Source: Hymenobacter sp. UV11
GTDB lineage: Bacteria; Bacteroidota; Bacteroidia; Cytophagales; Hymenobacteraceae
Direction: 5' to 3'
DNA: 64,000 nucleotides
NCBI RefSeq assembly: GCF_004684095.1
Contig: NZ_SRII01000001.1
Location: 558,001 to 622,000 of the forward strand
Position numbers and translations under genes: made by a program. The notes under the pieces were generated by a model that saw only the letters and a program-made list of their open reading frames with translations, did not search any database and was not told where the DNA came from. Of the stretch, positions 16,404-24,939 are shown in pieces. Each line of letters starts with the position of its first letter. Position 1 is the first letter of the stretch.

Positions 16404-17336
16404 ATGCTGTATATCCCGCTCCTTATCCGCCCGTTGCTGGGTGCCTTGCTCCTTACTTCAGCCTGTTCTTCGGCTGAAGGCGACCACGTTAGCAACGACG
16501 CCGACCAGCCGCAAGCCACGGCCCAGACCCACCCCGGTAAAAAGGGAAAGAAGGGTCATAAGAAAAATAAAGACGACGAAGCCGAAAACCTGCCCAGCGG
16601 CCTGCGCCGCGTGGGCAAGCTCACCGATGGCATTTTGGAAAGCTCGGGGCTGTGCGCCGCGCCTGAGGCGGGTACCTATTTCACCTTTGGCGACGATGGC
16701 CAGCAGCCCACCGTGTGGCGCGTGGATGCCACCGGCCAGCAAGTGGCCCAGTTTACACTCGGCGCGCCCAACCACGACTGGGAAAGCCTGAGCCGCGACC
16801 CCAGCGGCAACTACTACATGGGCGACTGCGGCAATAATAACTCCGACCGCCAGAACCTGGCCATCCTGCGCTTTCGGCCCGCTACACCCAGCCAGGTTTC
16901 CAAAATCAAGTTCAATTACCCCGACCAAACGGAGTTTCCGCCCAGCAAAAAGGACCGCAACTTCGACTGCGAGGCCAGCCTCTGGCACGATGGCCAGGTG
17001 TATCTTTTTACCAAGGACCGCGGCCAGGAAAGCACCTGCAAAGTATACACCGTGCCCGACCAGCCCGGCAGCTATACCGCCAAGCTCATTACCAAGCTCG
17101 TCATTCCGGGTGAGGTCACCGACGCCACTCTCTCGCCCGACGGCCGCCGCCTCGTGCTGCTGGCCCGCCAGGAGCTGTTCATTCTGGACGGTAATTCCTG
17201 GGACGCCATCCTGAAAGCGACCCCGCGCCACATCAGCCTCGAAGGCGCCGGCCAGACCGAAGGCGCCGCCTTCAAAGATGCTAAAACCTTGCTCATCACC
17301 ACTGAGCAGGGCGATGTGTACGAGCTGCCCTTGTAG
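16404..17336 (+). CDS. Lipoprotein with beta-propeller-like repeats
   Basis: A 310-residue exported protein with a lipobox (LLLTSACS, Cys near residue 19), a short lysine-rich linker (KKGKKGHKKNK), and a domain with repeated strands: LPSGLRRVGKLTDGILESSG, NHDWESLSRDPSGNYYMGDCG, then VIPGEVTDATLSPDGRRLVLLARQELFI. The 'DWE' and 'GD.GNN' pattern and 'LSPDGRRLV' suggest a beta-propeller. No enzyme activity can be assigned. The ATG at 16404 starts the lipobox-bearing signal; longer frames lie over yidD. It ends just before a strong bidirectional terminator. Confidence 0.7.
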   Translation: MLYIPLLIRPLLGALLLTSACSSAEGDHVSNDADQPQATAQTHPGKKGKKGHKKNKDDEAENLPSGLRRVGKLTDGILESSGLCAAPEAGTYFTFGDDGQQPTVWRVDATGQQVAQFTLGAPNHDWESLSRDPSGNYYMGDCGNNNSDRQNLAILRFRPATPSQVSKIKFNYPDQTEFPPSKKDRNFDCEASLWHDGQVYLFTKDRGQESTCKVYTVPDQPGSYTAKLITKLVIPGEVTDATLSPDGRRLVLLARQELFILDGNSWDAILKATPRHISLEGAGQTEGAAFKDAKTLLITTEQGDVYELPL

Positions 17337-17362
17337 CAGGGGGTAGGGCTTGCTGAGTAAAT

Positions 17363-17401
17363 AAAAAGGGGCCGTCGCACTTGGTGCGACGGCCCCTTTT
17401 T
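17363..17401. terminator. Bidirectional terminator
   Basis: AAAAAGGGGCCGTCGCAC and its complement pair around a TTG loop, with A-run and T-run on both sides. It lies between the convergent lipoprotein gene and lgt. Confidence 0.9.
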
Positions 17402-17420
17402 GCTTTGCGGTTTGCCTAAC

Positions 17421-18431
17421 TTACGACTTGGTAGTAGCCGCAGCGCGGGCGGCGGCTTCCTCCTCGGCCAGGTCGCGCGGGGCGTAGCCGTAGGGGTTTT
17501 TGGGGTCTTTGCCGGCACGAAGCAATATCCACAAACCAATGAGGATGAACGGGATACTGAGCAGCTGTCCAATGTTGAGGTGGTACTGCGCAATGATGCC
17601 GCCCTCCTGCGCCACCTGATTTTCCTTTAGGTATTCCACCAGCAGGCGGAACGTGAACAGCAGCATCATAAACAGCCCGAGAAGCATCCCGCGCGGCGTG
17701 CGTTCTCGGTATTTATTCCACAAACCGTAGACAATGACGAGCAGAAATATGCAGAACAACGACTCGTAAATCTGGGTGGGGTGGCGCGGCACGGCCATTT
17801 CCATCGTGGCGGTGGGCACCGTGCCGGCAGGTAGCACCTCGGTGCGGTCCTCACCGTTGGGCAGGCGGCTGCGCTGCACCAGCACCGCGCCGGGGGGGAG
17901 GGGCGTCACGGGCGTTTGCAAGTGCTCGGTATCGCGCGGAAACACGAAGGCCCACGGCACATCGGTCGGCTTGCCCACGATTTCGGAGTTCATCAAATTG
18001 CCCAGCCGGATGCACGCCCCGCCAATGGCCACCGTAATCACAATGCGGTCGAGCACCCAGAGGTAGTCAAACTTATTGCGATAGCTAAAGATAATGACGG
18101 CCAGCGGAATGGCAATGGTGGCCCCGTGCGAGGCCAGTCCGCCGTGCCAGATTTTGAGAATCTCCCACGGGTGCGCACTGTACGAAGGCCAGTCGTAGAA
18201 AAATACGTGGCCCAGCCGCGCCCCCAGCACCGTGCCCACCACCATGTAAAACGTGAGGACATCGACCCAATAGGGCCGCACGTCCTCTTTTTTGAACATA
18301 TCGGTGATGACAAACGAGCTGATAACGAAGCCCGAGGCAAACAGCACGCCGTACCAGCGCAGCAGCAGCGGCCCGATTTCGGCAATAATGGGCGAAACGT
18401 TCCAGGTAATGTAAGCGAGTAGTCCGGTCAT
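17421..18431 (-). CDS. lgt: Prolipoprotein diacylglyceryl transferase
   Basis: A 336-residue polytopic inner-membrane enzyme that transfers diacylglycerol to the lipobox Cys of prolipoproteins. The HGGLASHGA motif (near residues 95-103) and the Lgt signature, here GGACIRLGNLMNSEIVG, are visible, as is RHPTQIYE later. An extra hydrophilic loop of about 45 residues follows the signature (TEHLQTPVTPLPPGAVLV onward), longer than in E. coli Lgt, and there is an alanine-rich C-terminal tail. The start at ATG 18431 is preferred to GTG 18437. A -7 box TACCTTTG lies 23 nt upstream. Confidence 0.95.
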   Translation of the reverse strand: MTGLLAYITWNVSPIIAEIGPLLLRWYGVLFASGFVISSFVITDMFKKEDVRPYWVDVLTFYMVVGTVLGARLGHVFFYDWPSYSAHPWEILKIWHGGLASHGATIAIPLAVIIFSYRNKFDYLWVLDRIVITVAIGGACIRLGNLMNSEIVGKPTDVPWAFVFPRDTEHLQTPVTPLPPGAVLVQRSRLPNGEDRTEVLPAGTVPTATMEMAVPRHPTQIYESLFCIFLLVIVYGLWNKYRERTPRGMLLGLFMMLLFTFRLLVEYLKENQVAQEGGIIAQYHLNIGQLLSIPFILIGLWILLRAGKDPKNPYGYAPRDLAEEEAAARAAATTKS

Positions 18432-18454
18432 GGGCACAAAGAAGAAAGATGATT

Positions 18455-18462
18455 CAAAGGTA
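18455..18462 (-). promoter_or_regulatory. Putative -7 box TACCTTTG for lgt
   Basis: An exact TAnnTTTG on the minus strand, 23 nt before the lgt ATG. It is identical to the rpsT -7 box. No clear -33 box was seen. Confidence 0.45.
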
Positions 18463-18565
18463 CTTCTTACCTCGGGGTTGCCGTTTTTTCAGACGAGTAG
18501 CAGCTACTCCGACAAGCCGGATTTTCGGCCGGGCAGCAAAGCAAGGGGAAGGTGCCGGCGGCAAA

Positions 18566-18856
18566 TCAGTGGGGTAGGGCAGCCGGGGCATCGTAAGATG
18601 TGGCCGCCGTAGGTGGGCGTAGCGCCGCGCCGTCGCCACTGACGGCCAGCATCAGGGCGCCCAGCAAGGCCAGGTAGGCGGGGCGGTGCGCCCACGCCGG
18701 CAGCCAGGCACCAGCCGTGGTTAGCTCAGCGGTGAGCCGGGCGTGGACGCGCGCATAAAAAAACGGCTTGGGCTGGCCTTTGGAGCGCGCGTGCAGCTGG
18801 CGCATCAACGCGTTCCACTCCTCCTCGGAGCCTGGGCGAACGGCTGGATTAGACAT
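18566..18856 (-). CDS. Small membrane protein paired with the ECF sigma factor (anti-sigma candidate)
   Basis: A 96-residue protein with a soluble helical N-terminus (SEEEWNALMRQLHARSKGQ), one hydrophobic segment (about residues 57-73, PAYLALLGALMLAVSG) and a short tail. It overlaps the end of the sigma-factor gene by 8 nt, which implies translational coupling. Position and topology suggest a membrane anti-sigma factor, but it has no recognisable HxxxCxxC zinc motif and is very short. A role in controlling the sigma factor is therefore an inference from context. Confidence 0.55.
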   Translation of the reverse strand: MSNPAVRPGSEEEWNALMRQLHARSKGQPKPFFYARVHARLTAELTTAGAWLPAWAHRPAYLALLGALMLAVSGDGAALRPPTAATSYDAPAALPH

Positions 18857-19484
18857 GGCGAGAGGGGGATTGAAGGTGCCGGCGCAGCGTTTGCCGGGCC
18901 CGAAAAAGCAAAGATTCGACCGCCGAAACGGTGGTATCGAGCACGGCCGCTATTTCCTCGTAGCTCAGCTCTTGCTCGTGGCGTAGGGTAAAAGCTACCT
19001 GCTGCTGACTGGGCAAGCGGTCGATGTGATTCAACAGCAGACGCAGCTGCTGCTCGCCCTCCAGCAGGGCCAGTGGGTGCGCGTGGTCGGGCGGCTCGTG
19101 CAATACCTGGTTGTCGAAACCCAGCAAGCTGGTAAAATAGGCAAAGCGTTTTTTGGCCTTCAGGCGGCGGCGGTGCTGCAAGGCCCGCGACGTGGCCAGC
19201 CGGTAGAGCCAGGTGCTAAGGGATGCCTCACCCCGAAACCGGGCCACCGTTTGGTACACCTCCACAAACACTTCCTGCGCCACATCTTCGGCCTCCTCCG
19301 CCGACCGCAGCAGCGAAAAAGCAGTGGTATAAACCCGGTCCTGATAGCGTGCCACTAGCGTGCGAAAGGCCGCTTCACTACCCTGCTGAAGGTGCGCTAC
19401 CAGCTCGGCATCGCCCGCGGCGGCACTGCCGCTGAGGTAGGATGGCGGCGCAAGGGTAGAAATCAGGGGAAGGCTAAAAGCCAT
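18849..19484 (-). CDS. ECF-type RNA polymerase sigma factor
   Basis: A 211-residue sigma-70 family factor with regions 2 and 4 only. Region 2 reads RYQDRVYTTAFSLLRSAEEA with EDVAQEVFVEVY; region 4 ends in a helix-turn-helix with LSYEEIAAVLDTTVSAVESL. Such factors direct transcription of a small regulon in response to envelope or other stress. The ATG at 19484 is preferred; the frame extends to a TTG at 19523. It overlaps the small membrane gene downstream by 8 nt. The target promoters cannot be deduced. Confidence 0.9.
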   Translation of the reverse strand: MAFSLPLISTLAPPSYLSGSAAAGDAELVAHLQQGSEAAFRTLVARYQDRVYTTAFSLLRSAEEAEDVAQEVFVEVYQTVARFRGEASLSTWLYRLATSRALQHRRRLKAKKRFAYFTSLLGFDNQVLHEPPDHAHPLALLEGEQQLRLLLNHIDRLPSQQQVAFTLRHEQELSYEEIAAVLDTTVSAVESLLFRARQTLRRHLQSPSRHV

Positions 19485-19604
19485 AAAGACCAACGCGACG
19501 GGTTCAGGCAAAGAAATGCGCAACGCCAGCCGTTCGCGGTGGCTAGCGTTACGGTAGCTTAGGTACCAGCCCGCTGAAATACTTGCGCTACACTGGATGA
19601 TAAA

Positions 19605-19641
19605 TTAGCAAATACTTGATGAACAAGTACTTATTTGCTAA
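19605..19641. repeat. AT-rich inverted repeat between nadE and the sigma gene
   Basis: TTAGCAAATA (19605-19614) and TATTTGCTAA (19632-19641) pair around a centre that also contains the complementary pieces cttg and caag. It lies downstream of nadE (minus strand) and upstream of the sigma gene (also minus), so it could be the nadE terminator or an operator for the sigma gene. Confidence 0.5.
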
Positions 19642-19682
19642 AATCACTTTGCCTTGCGCGCCACTACCTGGTGGTGGCCATG

Positions 19683-21599
19683 CTACAGCGCCGCCAGCTC
19701 TTCCCCAAACCCGCCGCTGAGTATCGGAAAGCGCAGCCAGGAGCGCGGGTCCACGTTGTAGTCGTCGAGGTGAAAACTCGGCGCATAGCGCTCGCGCTTC
19801 CACTGGTTGCGGCTCCAGAGGATGTAAAAGCGCCGCACGTAGGTGCGCAGCTGCTCGGGGTCGGCGTGCGGGTCTTCGGCCACGAGCTGGGCCAGCACGC
19901 CGGCGGGGGGTAGGCGGTCGTAGAAGGCCAGCCGCTCGATGCGATTGAGCAGGGGGTAGGGCATGAGGTCGCGCTCATCGGTCTGCTTGTCGGCCAGCGG
20001 GCGCAGCTCGGCGGTGGGTTGCAGGGCGTTCACGTGGTGCAGGGCCGCGTAGCCCAGCTCCGTTTCGGCCCAGCGCAACCACTGCTTCACAAACGCCTTA
20101 TCGACGCCCGCGATAGGCGAGATGCTGCCCGCCGTGTCTCCGTCCATGGTGCAGTAGCCCACGCTGGCCTCCGAGCGGTTGGAGGTGGTGAGCAGCAGGC
20201 AGTTCTGTACATTGGCCAACAGCCAGATACCAGGTGCCCGCACCCGGGCCTGAATATTTTGCAGGGCCAAATCGTCGGTTTGCCAGGTCAATTCGCGGCC
20301 CAGCGCGCCCTCAATCTTGCCCACGTAGCCGCGCACCTCCTCGTCAATCGTCCAGTCAAAAAACCTCGCCCCAATGCTGTCTGCCAGCTCCTTAGCCGAG
20401 TTAAACGTGTCATCTGAGGAATTGACGGTACCCTGATAAGCGCAAGTCAACAGGTGGTTGACCAACTCCTGGTTGGCCGTGAGCGAGGGGGTAGGGGCAG
20501 CTGGTTCCACCACCACCTGCTCCGCCGCGCCGCCCGCGCCGGTCTGCACCACGTCGGTTTTGGCCGGGTCAAACGCCCCGCTGCGGCGCCTAAACTCCTC
20601 TAGCCCCAGCTCTTCCACACCCAGGCGCACCATCTCGGCCACCCCCACGGCGCAGAAGCACGAGTCAGCCCCGCCGCTCAGGCTCAGCACGAAGCCGCGG
20701 CTGCGCGCCTTGCGCAGGTAATCAAACAGGCCCAGGCTCATAGCCTGGTTCAGCTCACGGTACTCGTCGGGCGCGGGCAGCGGCACGAGGACGTCGGCCA
20801 CGGCGAGGGGGGTAGCAAAGTCCACGTCGGCCCACTCCATATCCACGGCCTTGAAGCTCAACAGCTGGTTGCGCTTGAGCAGGTGGCCATTGCGGGCAAT
20901 CAGAATCTCGCCGTCGTAAATAATGCGCCCGGCCTCATTCCCCAGCAAATTAGCGTAGAGATACGTGCACTCAAAATTGCGCGACGCATTGAGCACCAGC
21001 TTGTAGCGCAGGTCCGTTTTGCTCATCGCAAAGTGGCTGGCCGACGGGTTAATAATCAACTCCACCTTGCCGCGCAGGCGGCAGGCCGGCCGCACATCGT
21101 CGGCCCGCCAGGCATCCTCGCAGATTTCAAACCCAAACCGCACGCCCAAATGCTCAAACGTGAGGTCGCCCAGCGGCCAGCTTTCGCCCTCCAGCTCCAC
21201 GGTCGTGGTCTCGCCCGCCAGCCACGGCACAAAAAAGCGCGACTCGTAGTGCACTCCATCATTGGCCAGAAACTGCTTGGCCGCGAAGCCCAGAATCTGC
21301 CCATCGCGCAGCACGGCGGCCGTGTTGTAAGTGCGCTGGTGCAGCCGCACCGGCAGCCCTACCACCACGCAAATACCTTCCGTCAGCGGCCGGATTTTTT
21401 GCAAATGCGCCAGCGCCGACGCCGGCAGCCAGTCGCTCAAAAACAGGTCTTCGCAATTGTAGCCCGTCAGGCACAGTTCGGGCAGGCACAGCAGCGCTAC
21501 CCCCTCGGCCTTGGCCTGGGCAATGGCAGCGCTGATATTTTCTAGGTTGTGCGCCCAGTCGAAGGGAATCTGGTTGAGGGCAGCTCCGGCGATACGCAT
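19683..21599 (-). CDS. nadE: Glutamine-dependent NAD+ synthase
   Basis: A 638-residue two-domain enzyme for the last step of NAD synthesis. The N-terminal nitrilase-type glutaminase domain (about 1-270) carries the catalytic Cys in FGFEICEDAWR (near residue 155). The C-terminal ATP-dependent synthetase has the PP-loop SLSGGADS (near residue 303) and a later STSNRSE-like segment (TTSNRSEASVGYCTMDGD). Ammonia from glutamine is channelled to deamido-NAD. The length fits the glutamine-dependent form. The start at ATG 21599 (MRIAGAALNQ) is preferred; the open frame to 21689 translates a family A repeat. Confidence 0.95.
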   Translation of the reverse strand: MRIAGAALNQIPFDWAHNLENISAAIAQAKAEGVALLCLPELCLTGYNCEDLFLSDWLPASALAHLQKIRPLTEGICVVVGLPVRLHQRTYNTAAVLRDGQILGFAAKQFLANDGVHYESRFFVPWLAGETTTVELEGESWPLGDLTFEHLGVRFGFEICEDAWRADDVRPACRLRGKVELIINPSASHFAMSKTDLRYKLVLNASRNFECTYLYANLLGNEAGRIIYDGEILIARNGHLLKRNQLLSFKAVDMEWADVDFATPLAVADVLVPLPAPDEYRELNQAMSLGLFDYLRKARSRGFVLSLSGGADSCFCAVGVAEMVRLGVEELGLEEFRRRSGAFDPAKTDVVQTGAGGAAEQVVVEPAAPTPSLTANQELVNHLLTCAYQGTVNSSDDTFNSAKELADSIGARFFDWTIDEEVRGYVGKIEGALGRELTWQTDDLALQNIQARVRAPGIWLLANVQNCLLLTTSNRSEASVGYCTMDGDTAGSISPIAGVDKAFVKQWLRWAETELGYAALHHVNALQPTAELRPLADKQTDERDLMPYPLLNRIERLAFYDRLPPAGVLAQLVAEDPHADPEQLRTYVRRFYILWSRNQWKRERYAPSFHLDDYNVDPRSWLRFPILSGGFGEELAAL

Positions 21600-21636
21600 A
21601 AGTAGGAGGGGTAGGGACGAAAATACGCAGTAAAAA

Positions 21637-21735
21637 AGAACGTCATGCTGAACGCAGTGAAGCATCTCACACGCATCATTGGAATACAACCAACGAAGCG
21701 GCCAAGATGCTTCACTACGTTCAGCATGACGTTCT
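21637..21735. repeat. Family A palindromic repeat, copy 2
   Basis: The arms at 21638-21667 and 21706-21735 share GAACGTCATGCTGAACG with its complement and have one mismatch. This copy has the variant 'gaacgcagtgaagcatc' in place of 'gagcttgtcgaagcatc'. It lies between rnc and nadE. Confidence 0.85.
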
Positions 21736-21745
21736 CAGGCTAAAA

Positions 21746-22480
21746 TCATACGCCCAGCGCGGTTAGCGCCCGTTCGGCGGCCAGCTGCTCGGCTTGCTTT
21801 TTATTGAGGCCCATGCCGGTGGCTACCACCTCGTTGTTTAGCACCACGCTGGCCGTAAACTCCATTACGCCGCCCGGCCGGGGCTCGCCGCTCAGCTCGT
21901 AGCGCACGTCTTTACCGTGGCGCTGCGCCCACTCGATGAGCTTGCTCTTGTAGTTGGAAGTCGTAGTTGTCAGTTTAGTAACATCTACAAACGGCTTAAT
22001 CAAGCCTTTGAGCACGAACTTACGGGCGGCCTTATAGCCCAAATCCAGGTACACCGCGCCCACCAGCGCCTCCAGGGCGTTGCCATTCACGGAGCGCGAG
22101 CGGGCCACGCGCGTCTGCGTCGAGTCGAGCTGCACCAGCTTGTCGAGGCCCATTTTGAGGGCGATAGCGTTGAGGCTCTCGCGGTTAACGATGCGCGAGC
22201 GCGTTTCCGTCAAAAAGCCTTCCTGCTCGTAGGGGTACTTTTTGAACAGGTATTCGGCTACCACCGTGCCCAGTACCGCATCGCCCAGAAACTCCAGCCG
22301 CTCGTTGCTTTGGTGGCGGCCCGCACCGGGCTCGGCCCGCACCACCGACGAGTGCGTGAACGCCAGCTGGTAGAGCCGCGCATTGTGCGGGTTCTGCCCA
22401 ATAACGGTGGCTACCGCCTGCCGAAACTGCTTATCGCTGCCCAGCAGCCGCCGAAACAGGCCGAAGAGGGGTAGGGGCAT
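21746..22480 (-). CDS. rnc: Ribonuclease III
   Basis: A 244-residue double-strand-specific endoribonuclease that processes rRNA precursors and other duplex RNA in the cytoplasm. The catalytic signature NERLEFLGDAVLG is intact (near residues 58-70), with the second acidic cluster in VNGNALEALVGAVYLD. The C-terminal dsRNA-binding domain (about 170-244) ends KKQAEQLAAERALTAL. The ATG at 22480 is chosen; upstream codons to 22675 come from another family A repeat. The stop codon lies close to family A copy 2. Confidence 0.94.
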   Translation of the reverse strand: MPLPLFGLFRRLLGSDKQFRQAVATVIGQNPHNARLYQLAFTHSSVVRAEPGAGRHQSNERLEFLGDAVLGTVVAEYLFKKYPYEQEGFLTETRSRIVNRESLNAIALKMGLDKLVQLDSTQTRVARSRSVNGNALEALVGAVYLDLGYKAARKFVLKGLIKPFVDVTKLTTTTSNYKSKLIEWAQRHGKDVRYELSGEPRPGGVMEFTASVVLNNEVVATGMGLNKKQAEQLAAERALTALGV

Positions 22481-22496
22481 CTTTATTGAAAAAACC

Positions 22497-22598
22497 AGAA
22501 CGTCATGCTGAGCTTGCCGAAGCATCTCGCTCGCGCCGACAAGGATACTACCCCAACGATTCGAGCAAGATGCTTCGGCAAGCTCAGCATGACGTTCT
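22497..22598. repeat. Family A palindromic repeat, copy 3
   Basis: Arms of about 37 nt at 22497-22533 and 22562-22598, nearly perfect, beginning AGAACGTCATGCTGAGCTTG. It lies between the 3' end of fabF and the start of rnc, both on the minus strand. Confidence 0.9.
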
Positions 22599-22622
22599 TT
22601 TTTTAGGTGAAGTGTAAAAAGT

Positions 22623-23879
22623 CTACTCGCTGAGCTTACGAAATAGTACCGACGTATTGTGCCCGCCAAAGCCAAACGTGTTGCTGAGCGCCACGTTCAC
22701 CTCGCGCTGTTGCGCCACGTTGGGCGTAAAGTTGAGCGCTTGGTTGATTTCCGGATCGGGCGTGTGCAGGTTAATGGTCGGCGGCACGATGCCGTACTTA
22801 ATAGCCAGAATGCTGGCTACCGCCTCAATACCGCCCGCGCCGCCCAGCAAATGGCCGGTCATGCTCTTGGTCGAAGAGATGTTAAGCTTGGTGGCGTGGT
22901 CGCCAAACACCGTTTCGATGGCCTTAATCTCGGCCCCGTCGCCGAGCGGCGTGCTCGTGCCGTGGGTGTTGATATAGTCTACTTCCTCGGGCTGAATGCC
23001 GGCGTCGCGCAACGCATTGCGCATCACCAATACCACGCCCGAGCCGCTGGGGTCGGGCGCCGTAATGTGATACGCATCCGACGACATGCCGCCGCCGATG
23101 ATTTCGCAGTAGATTTTGGCGCCGCGCGCCTTGGCGTGCTCGTACTCTTCAAGCACTACCGCGCCCGCGCCTTCGCCCAGCACGAAGCCGTCGCGGTCCT
23201 TATCGTAGGGCCGCGAGGCCGAAGCCGGGTCGTCGTTGCGCTCGCTCATGGCCTTGAGGGCGTTGAAGCCGCCTACCCCCGATTCGGTGATGGCTGCTTC
23301 GGAGCCGCCGGTCACGATGGCGTCGGCCAGCCCGAGGCGAATATTATTGAAGGCCGCAATCAGCGCGTCGTTGGACGAGGCGCAGGCTGACGTAGTGACG
23401 AAATTGGGCCCGCGGAAGCCATTTTTGATGGAAATATTGCCCGAAGAGGAGTCGGCAATCATGCGCGGAATGAAGAAAGGCGAGTACCGGGGCGTGCCGT
23501 CGCCGCGTTCAAACTGGAAGCATTCTTCCTGCAGCGACTTCAGTCCGCCAATGCCCGAGCCCCAGATAACGCCTACCCGGTCCTTGTCCACATTATCCGT
23601 CAGCAGGCCCGCGTCGGCGATGGCCTCGTCGGAAGCAATGACGGCGAACTGCGTAAACAAGTCCATTTTGGGGGCTTGCTTGCGCTCGAAGTAGTCGGTG
23701 GGGGTATAGTTTTTAACCTCGCAGGCAAAGCGGGTTTTAAATTTGGTAGCGTCGAAGCGGGTGATGGGCGCAGCCCCGCTCACACCGTTTTTGAGGCTTT
23801 CCCAGTAGGCGGGGGCGGTATTACCCAGGGGGGTAATGGCCCCGATACCGGTTACGACAACGCGGCGAATTGACGACAT
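22623..23879 (-). CDS. fabF: Beta-ketoacyl-ACP synthase II
   Basis: A 418-residue condensing enzyme of fatty-acid elongation. The Cys-His-His triad is visible: Cys in TTSACASSNDAL (near 165), His in NTHGTSTPLGD (near 303) and His in KSMTGHLLGGAGG (near 340). It lies directly downstream of acpP, as is usual, and would use its product. The ATG at 23879 begins MSSIRRVVVTGIGAITPLG and is immediately preceded by a family C repeat, as for aspS. Confidence 0.96.
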   Translation of the reverse strand: MSSIRRVVVTGIGAITPLGNTAPAYWESLKNGVSGAAPITRFDATKFKTRFACEVKNYTPTDYFERKQAPKMDLFTQFAVIASDEAIADAGLLTDNVDKDRVGVIWGSGIGGLKSLQEECFQFERGDGTPRYSPFFIPRMIADSSSGNISIKNGFRGPNFVTTSACASSNDALIAAFNNIRLGLADAIVTGGSEAAITESGVGGFNALKAMSERNDDPASASRPYDKDRDGFVLGEGAGAVVLEEYEHAKARGAKIYCEIIGGGMSSDAYHITAPDPSGSGVVLVMRNALRDAGIQPEEVDYINTHGTSTPLGDGAEIKAIETVFGDHATKLNISSTKSMTGHLLGGAGGIEAVASILAIKYGIVPPTINLHTPDPEINQALNFTPNVAQQREVNVALSNTFGFGGHNTSVLFRKLSE

Positions 23880-23934
23880 AAAATCGCAGATTTAACGGAT
23901 TTAACTGATTTCGCGGATACGCCGCTGCGCGGCT
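23880..23934 (-). repeat. Family C leader repeat abutting the fabF start
   Basis: Read on the minus strand, it is nearly identical to the aspS leader repeat and ends directly at the fabF ATG. Together with the oppositely oriented copy at 24058-24112 it forms an inverted pair that flanks the acpP-fabF intergenic region. Confidence 0.85.
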
Positions 23935-24057
23935 GAATACGCGGCTACCCGCAAGTGATGATAAAACGGGCTGAAACCGCAAAACCGGCCGGCAGTGCGC
24001 CGGCCGGTTCTAGGGGAAAGCTTGAACAGCAAACAGACGAACCACAAAAAACGCAGC

Positions 24058-24112
24058 CAGCCGCGTAGCGGCGTACCCACGAAATCAGTTAAATCCGTCA
24101 AACCTGCGGTCT
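24058..24112 (+). repeat. Family C repeat abutting the acpP stop
   Basis: Third copy (cagccgcgtagcggcgta through caaacctgcggt), more diverged than the others. Its end overlaps the acpP stop codon (24111-24113). In the acpP-fabF transcript this copy and the 23880-23934 copy would be complementary and could form a long stem closing an intergenic loop of about 120 nt. Confidence 0.8.
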
Positions 24113-24347
24113 ACTTGGCGTGCTCTTCGAGGTAGCTTACTGCCTGGCCCACGGTCTGGATGTTTTCGGCCTGGTCATCGGGGATGCTGACGTTGAATTC
24201 TTTTTCGAATTCCATAATCAGCTCCACGGTGTCGAGCGAATCGGCACCCAGGTCGTTGGTGAAGCTGGCTTCCGGAGTTACTTCCGAGGCTTCAACGCCC
24301 AGCTTGTCGATAATAATGGCTTTTACTTTTTCGGCGATTTCAGACAT
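24111..24347 (-). CDS. acpP: Acyl carrier protein
   Basis: A 78-residue carrier with the phosphopantetheine Ser in [16 protein letters not shown], and the usual helix pattern and acidic composition. It carries growing acyl chains for fatty-acid synthesis and sits just upstream of fabF in the standard order. The ATG at 24347 starts [13 protein letters not shown], the normal ACP opening; the frame extends to 24422 without support. Upstream, TTACTTTG (24378-24385, minus strand) is close to a -7 box. Confidence 0.97.
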   Translation of the reverse strand: MSEIAEKVKAIIIDKLGVEASEVTPEASFTNDLGADSLDTVELIMEFEKEFNVSIPDDQAENIQTVGQAVSYLEEHAK

Positions 24348-24485
24348 TGCAGTCGTGGTTAAGGGGAAACTTGCCTGCAAAGTAACGCACCTTTTGGCAA
24401 CTGCCCCGCGAATTGCCTTCACGAAGGGCGTACAATATTTTGGCCTACCCCCCCGCGGGCACTGCTAGCGCCCCCTCAAAAGCCG

Positions 24486-24493
24486 TAGCTTTG
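24486..24493 (+). promoter_or_regulatory. Putative -7 box TAGCTTTG
   Basis: Fits TAnnTTTG and lies 17 nt before the ATG of the IPExxxVDY gene. No -33 box was identified. Confidence 0.45.
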
Positions 24494-24510
24494 CAGTTCG
24501 CCGCTGCTGC

Positions 24511-24939
24511 ATGAAAACCCTAACCCTGGAGGCTGAGTACGACTGTGACTTCGCGCTGTATGGCCTGGTTTCCAGCACGCGCGACTACACCCTGGCCTGG
24601 AGCCTCAACCGCTACCTGCGCCTGCGCCTGGTGCGCCAGCCCGATTTTGTGCTGAATCTGGTGCAGCAGGGCGCCTTGGCATTCAGCTATTACCTCTACG
24701 CCACCGAAGTGCTTACCTTGCGCCTGCTGCGCAATCGGGCAGCCCTGCCCTCGGTATTGGCCAAGCCCTTTCTGGCCCCTGATATTCGCGAGTATGATTA
24801 CCTGCTGCAAGTTCAGGGCGGCTCCGATGAGCTGGCGGGCACCGAGCTGCTCGACCGCCTCACGGCCCTGCCTACCATTCAGTACGCCAGCGAGTTTGAC
24901 CCCAACGAATTGAAATACAAAGAAAATCTGATTTTTTAA
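24511..24939 (+). CDS. IPExxxVDY family protein
   Basis: A 142-residue protein of a small Bacteroidota family named after a conserved motif, represented here by APDIREYDYLL (near residues 89-99). It shows the typical helix-rich pattern and no signal peptide, so it is cytoplasmic. Family members commonly lie just upstream of pyruvate kinase, as here (pyk starts 140 nt downstream on the same strand). The function is unknown; a link to glycolytic regulation would be speculation. No transfer signs are seen. Confidence 0.8.
   Translation: MKTLTLEAEYDCDFALYGLVSSTRDYTLAWSLNRYLRLRLVRQPDFVLNLVQQGALAFSYYLYATEVLTLRLLRNRAALPSVLAKPFLAPDIREYDYLLQVQGGSDELAGTELLDRLTALPTIQYASEFDPNELKYKENLIF

Noticed and set aside
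24378-24385. TTACTTTG as the acpP -7 box
   Set aside because: It is one base off TAnnTTTG and no -33 box was found at a fitting distance, so it is only mentioned with acpP.
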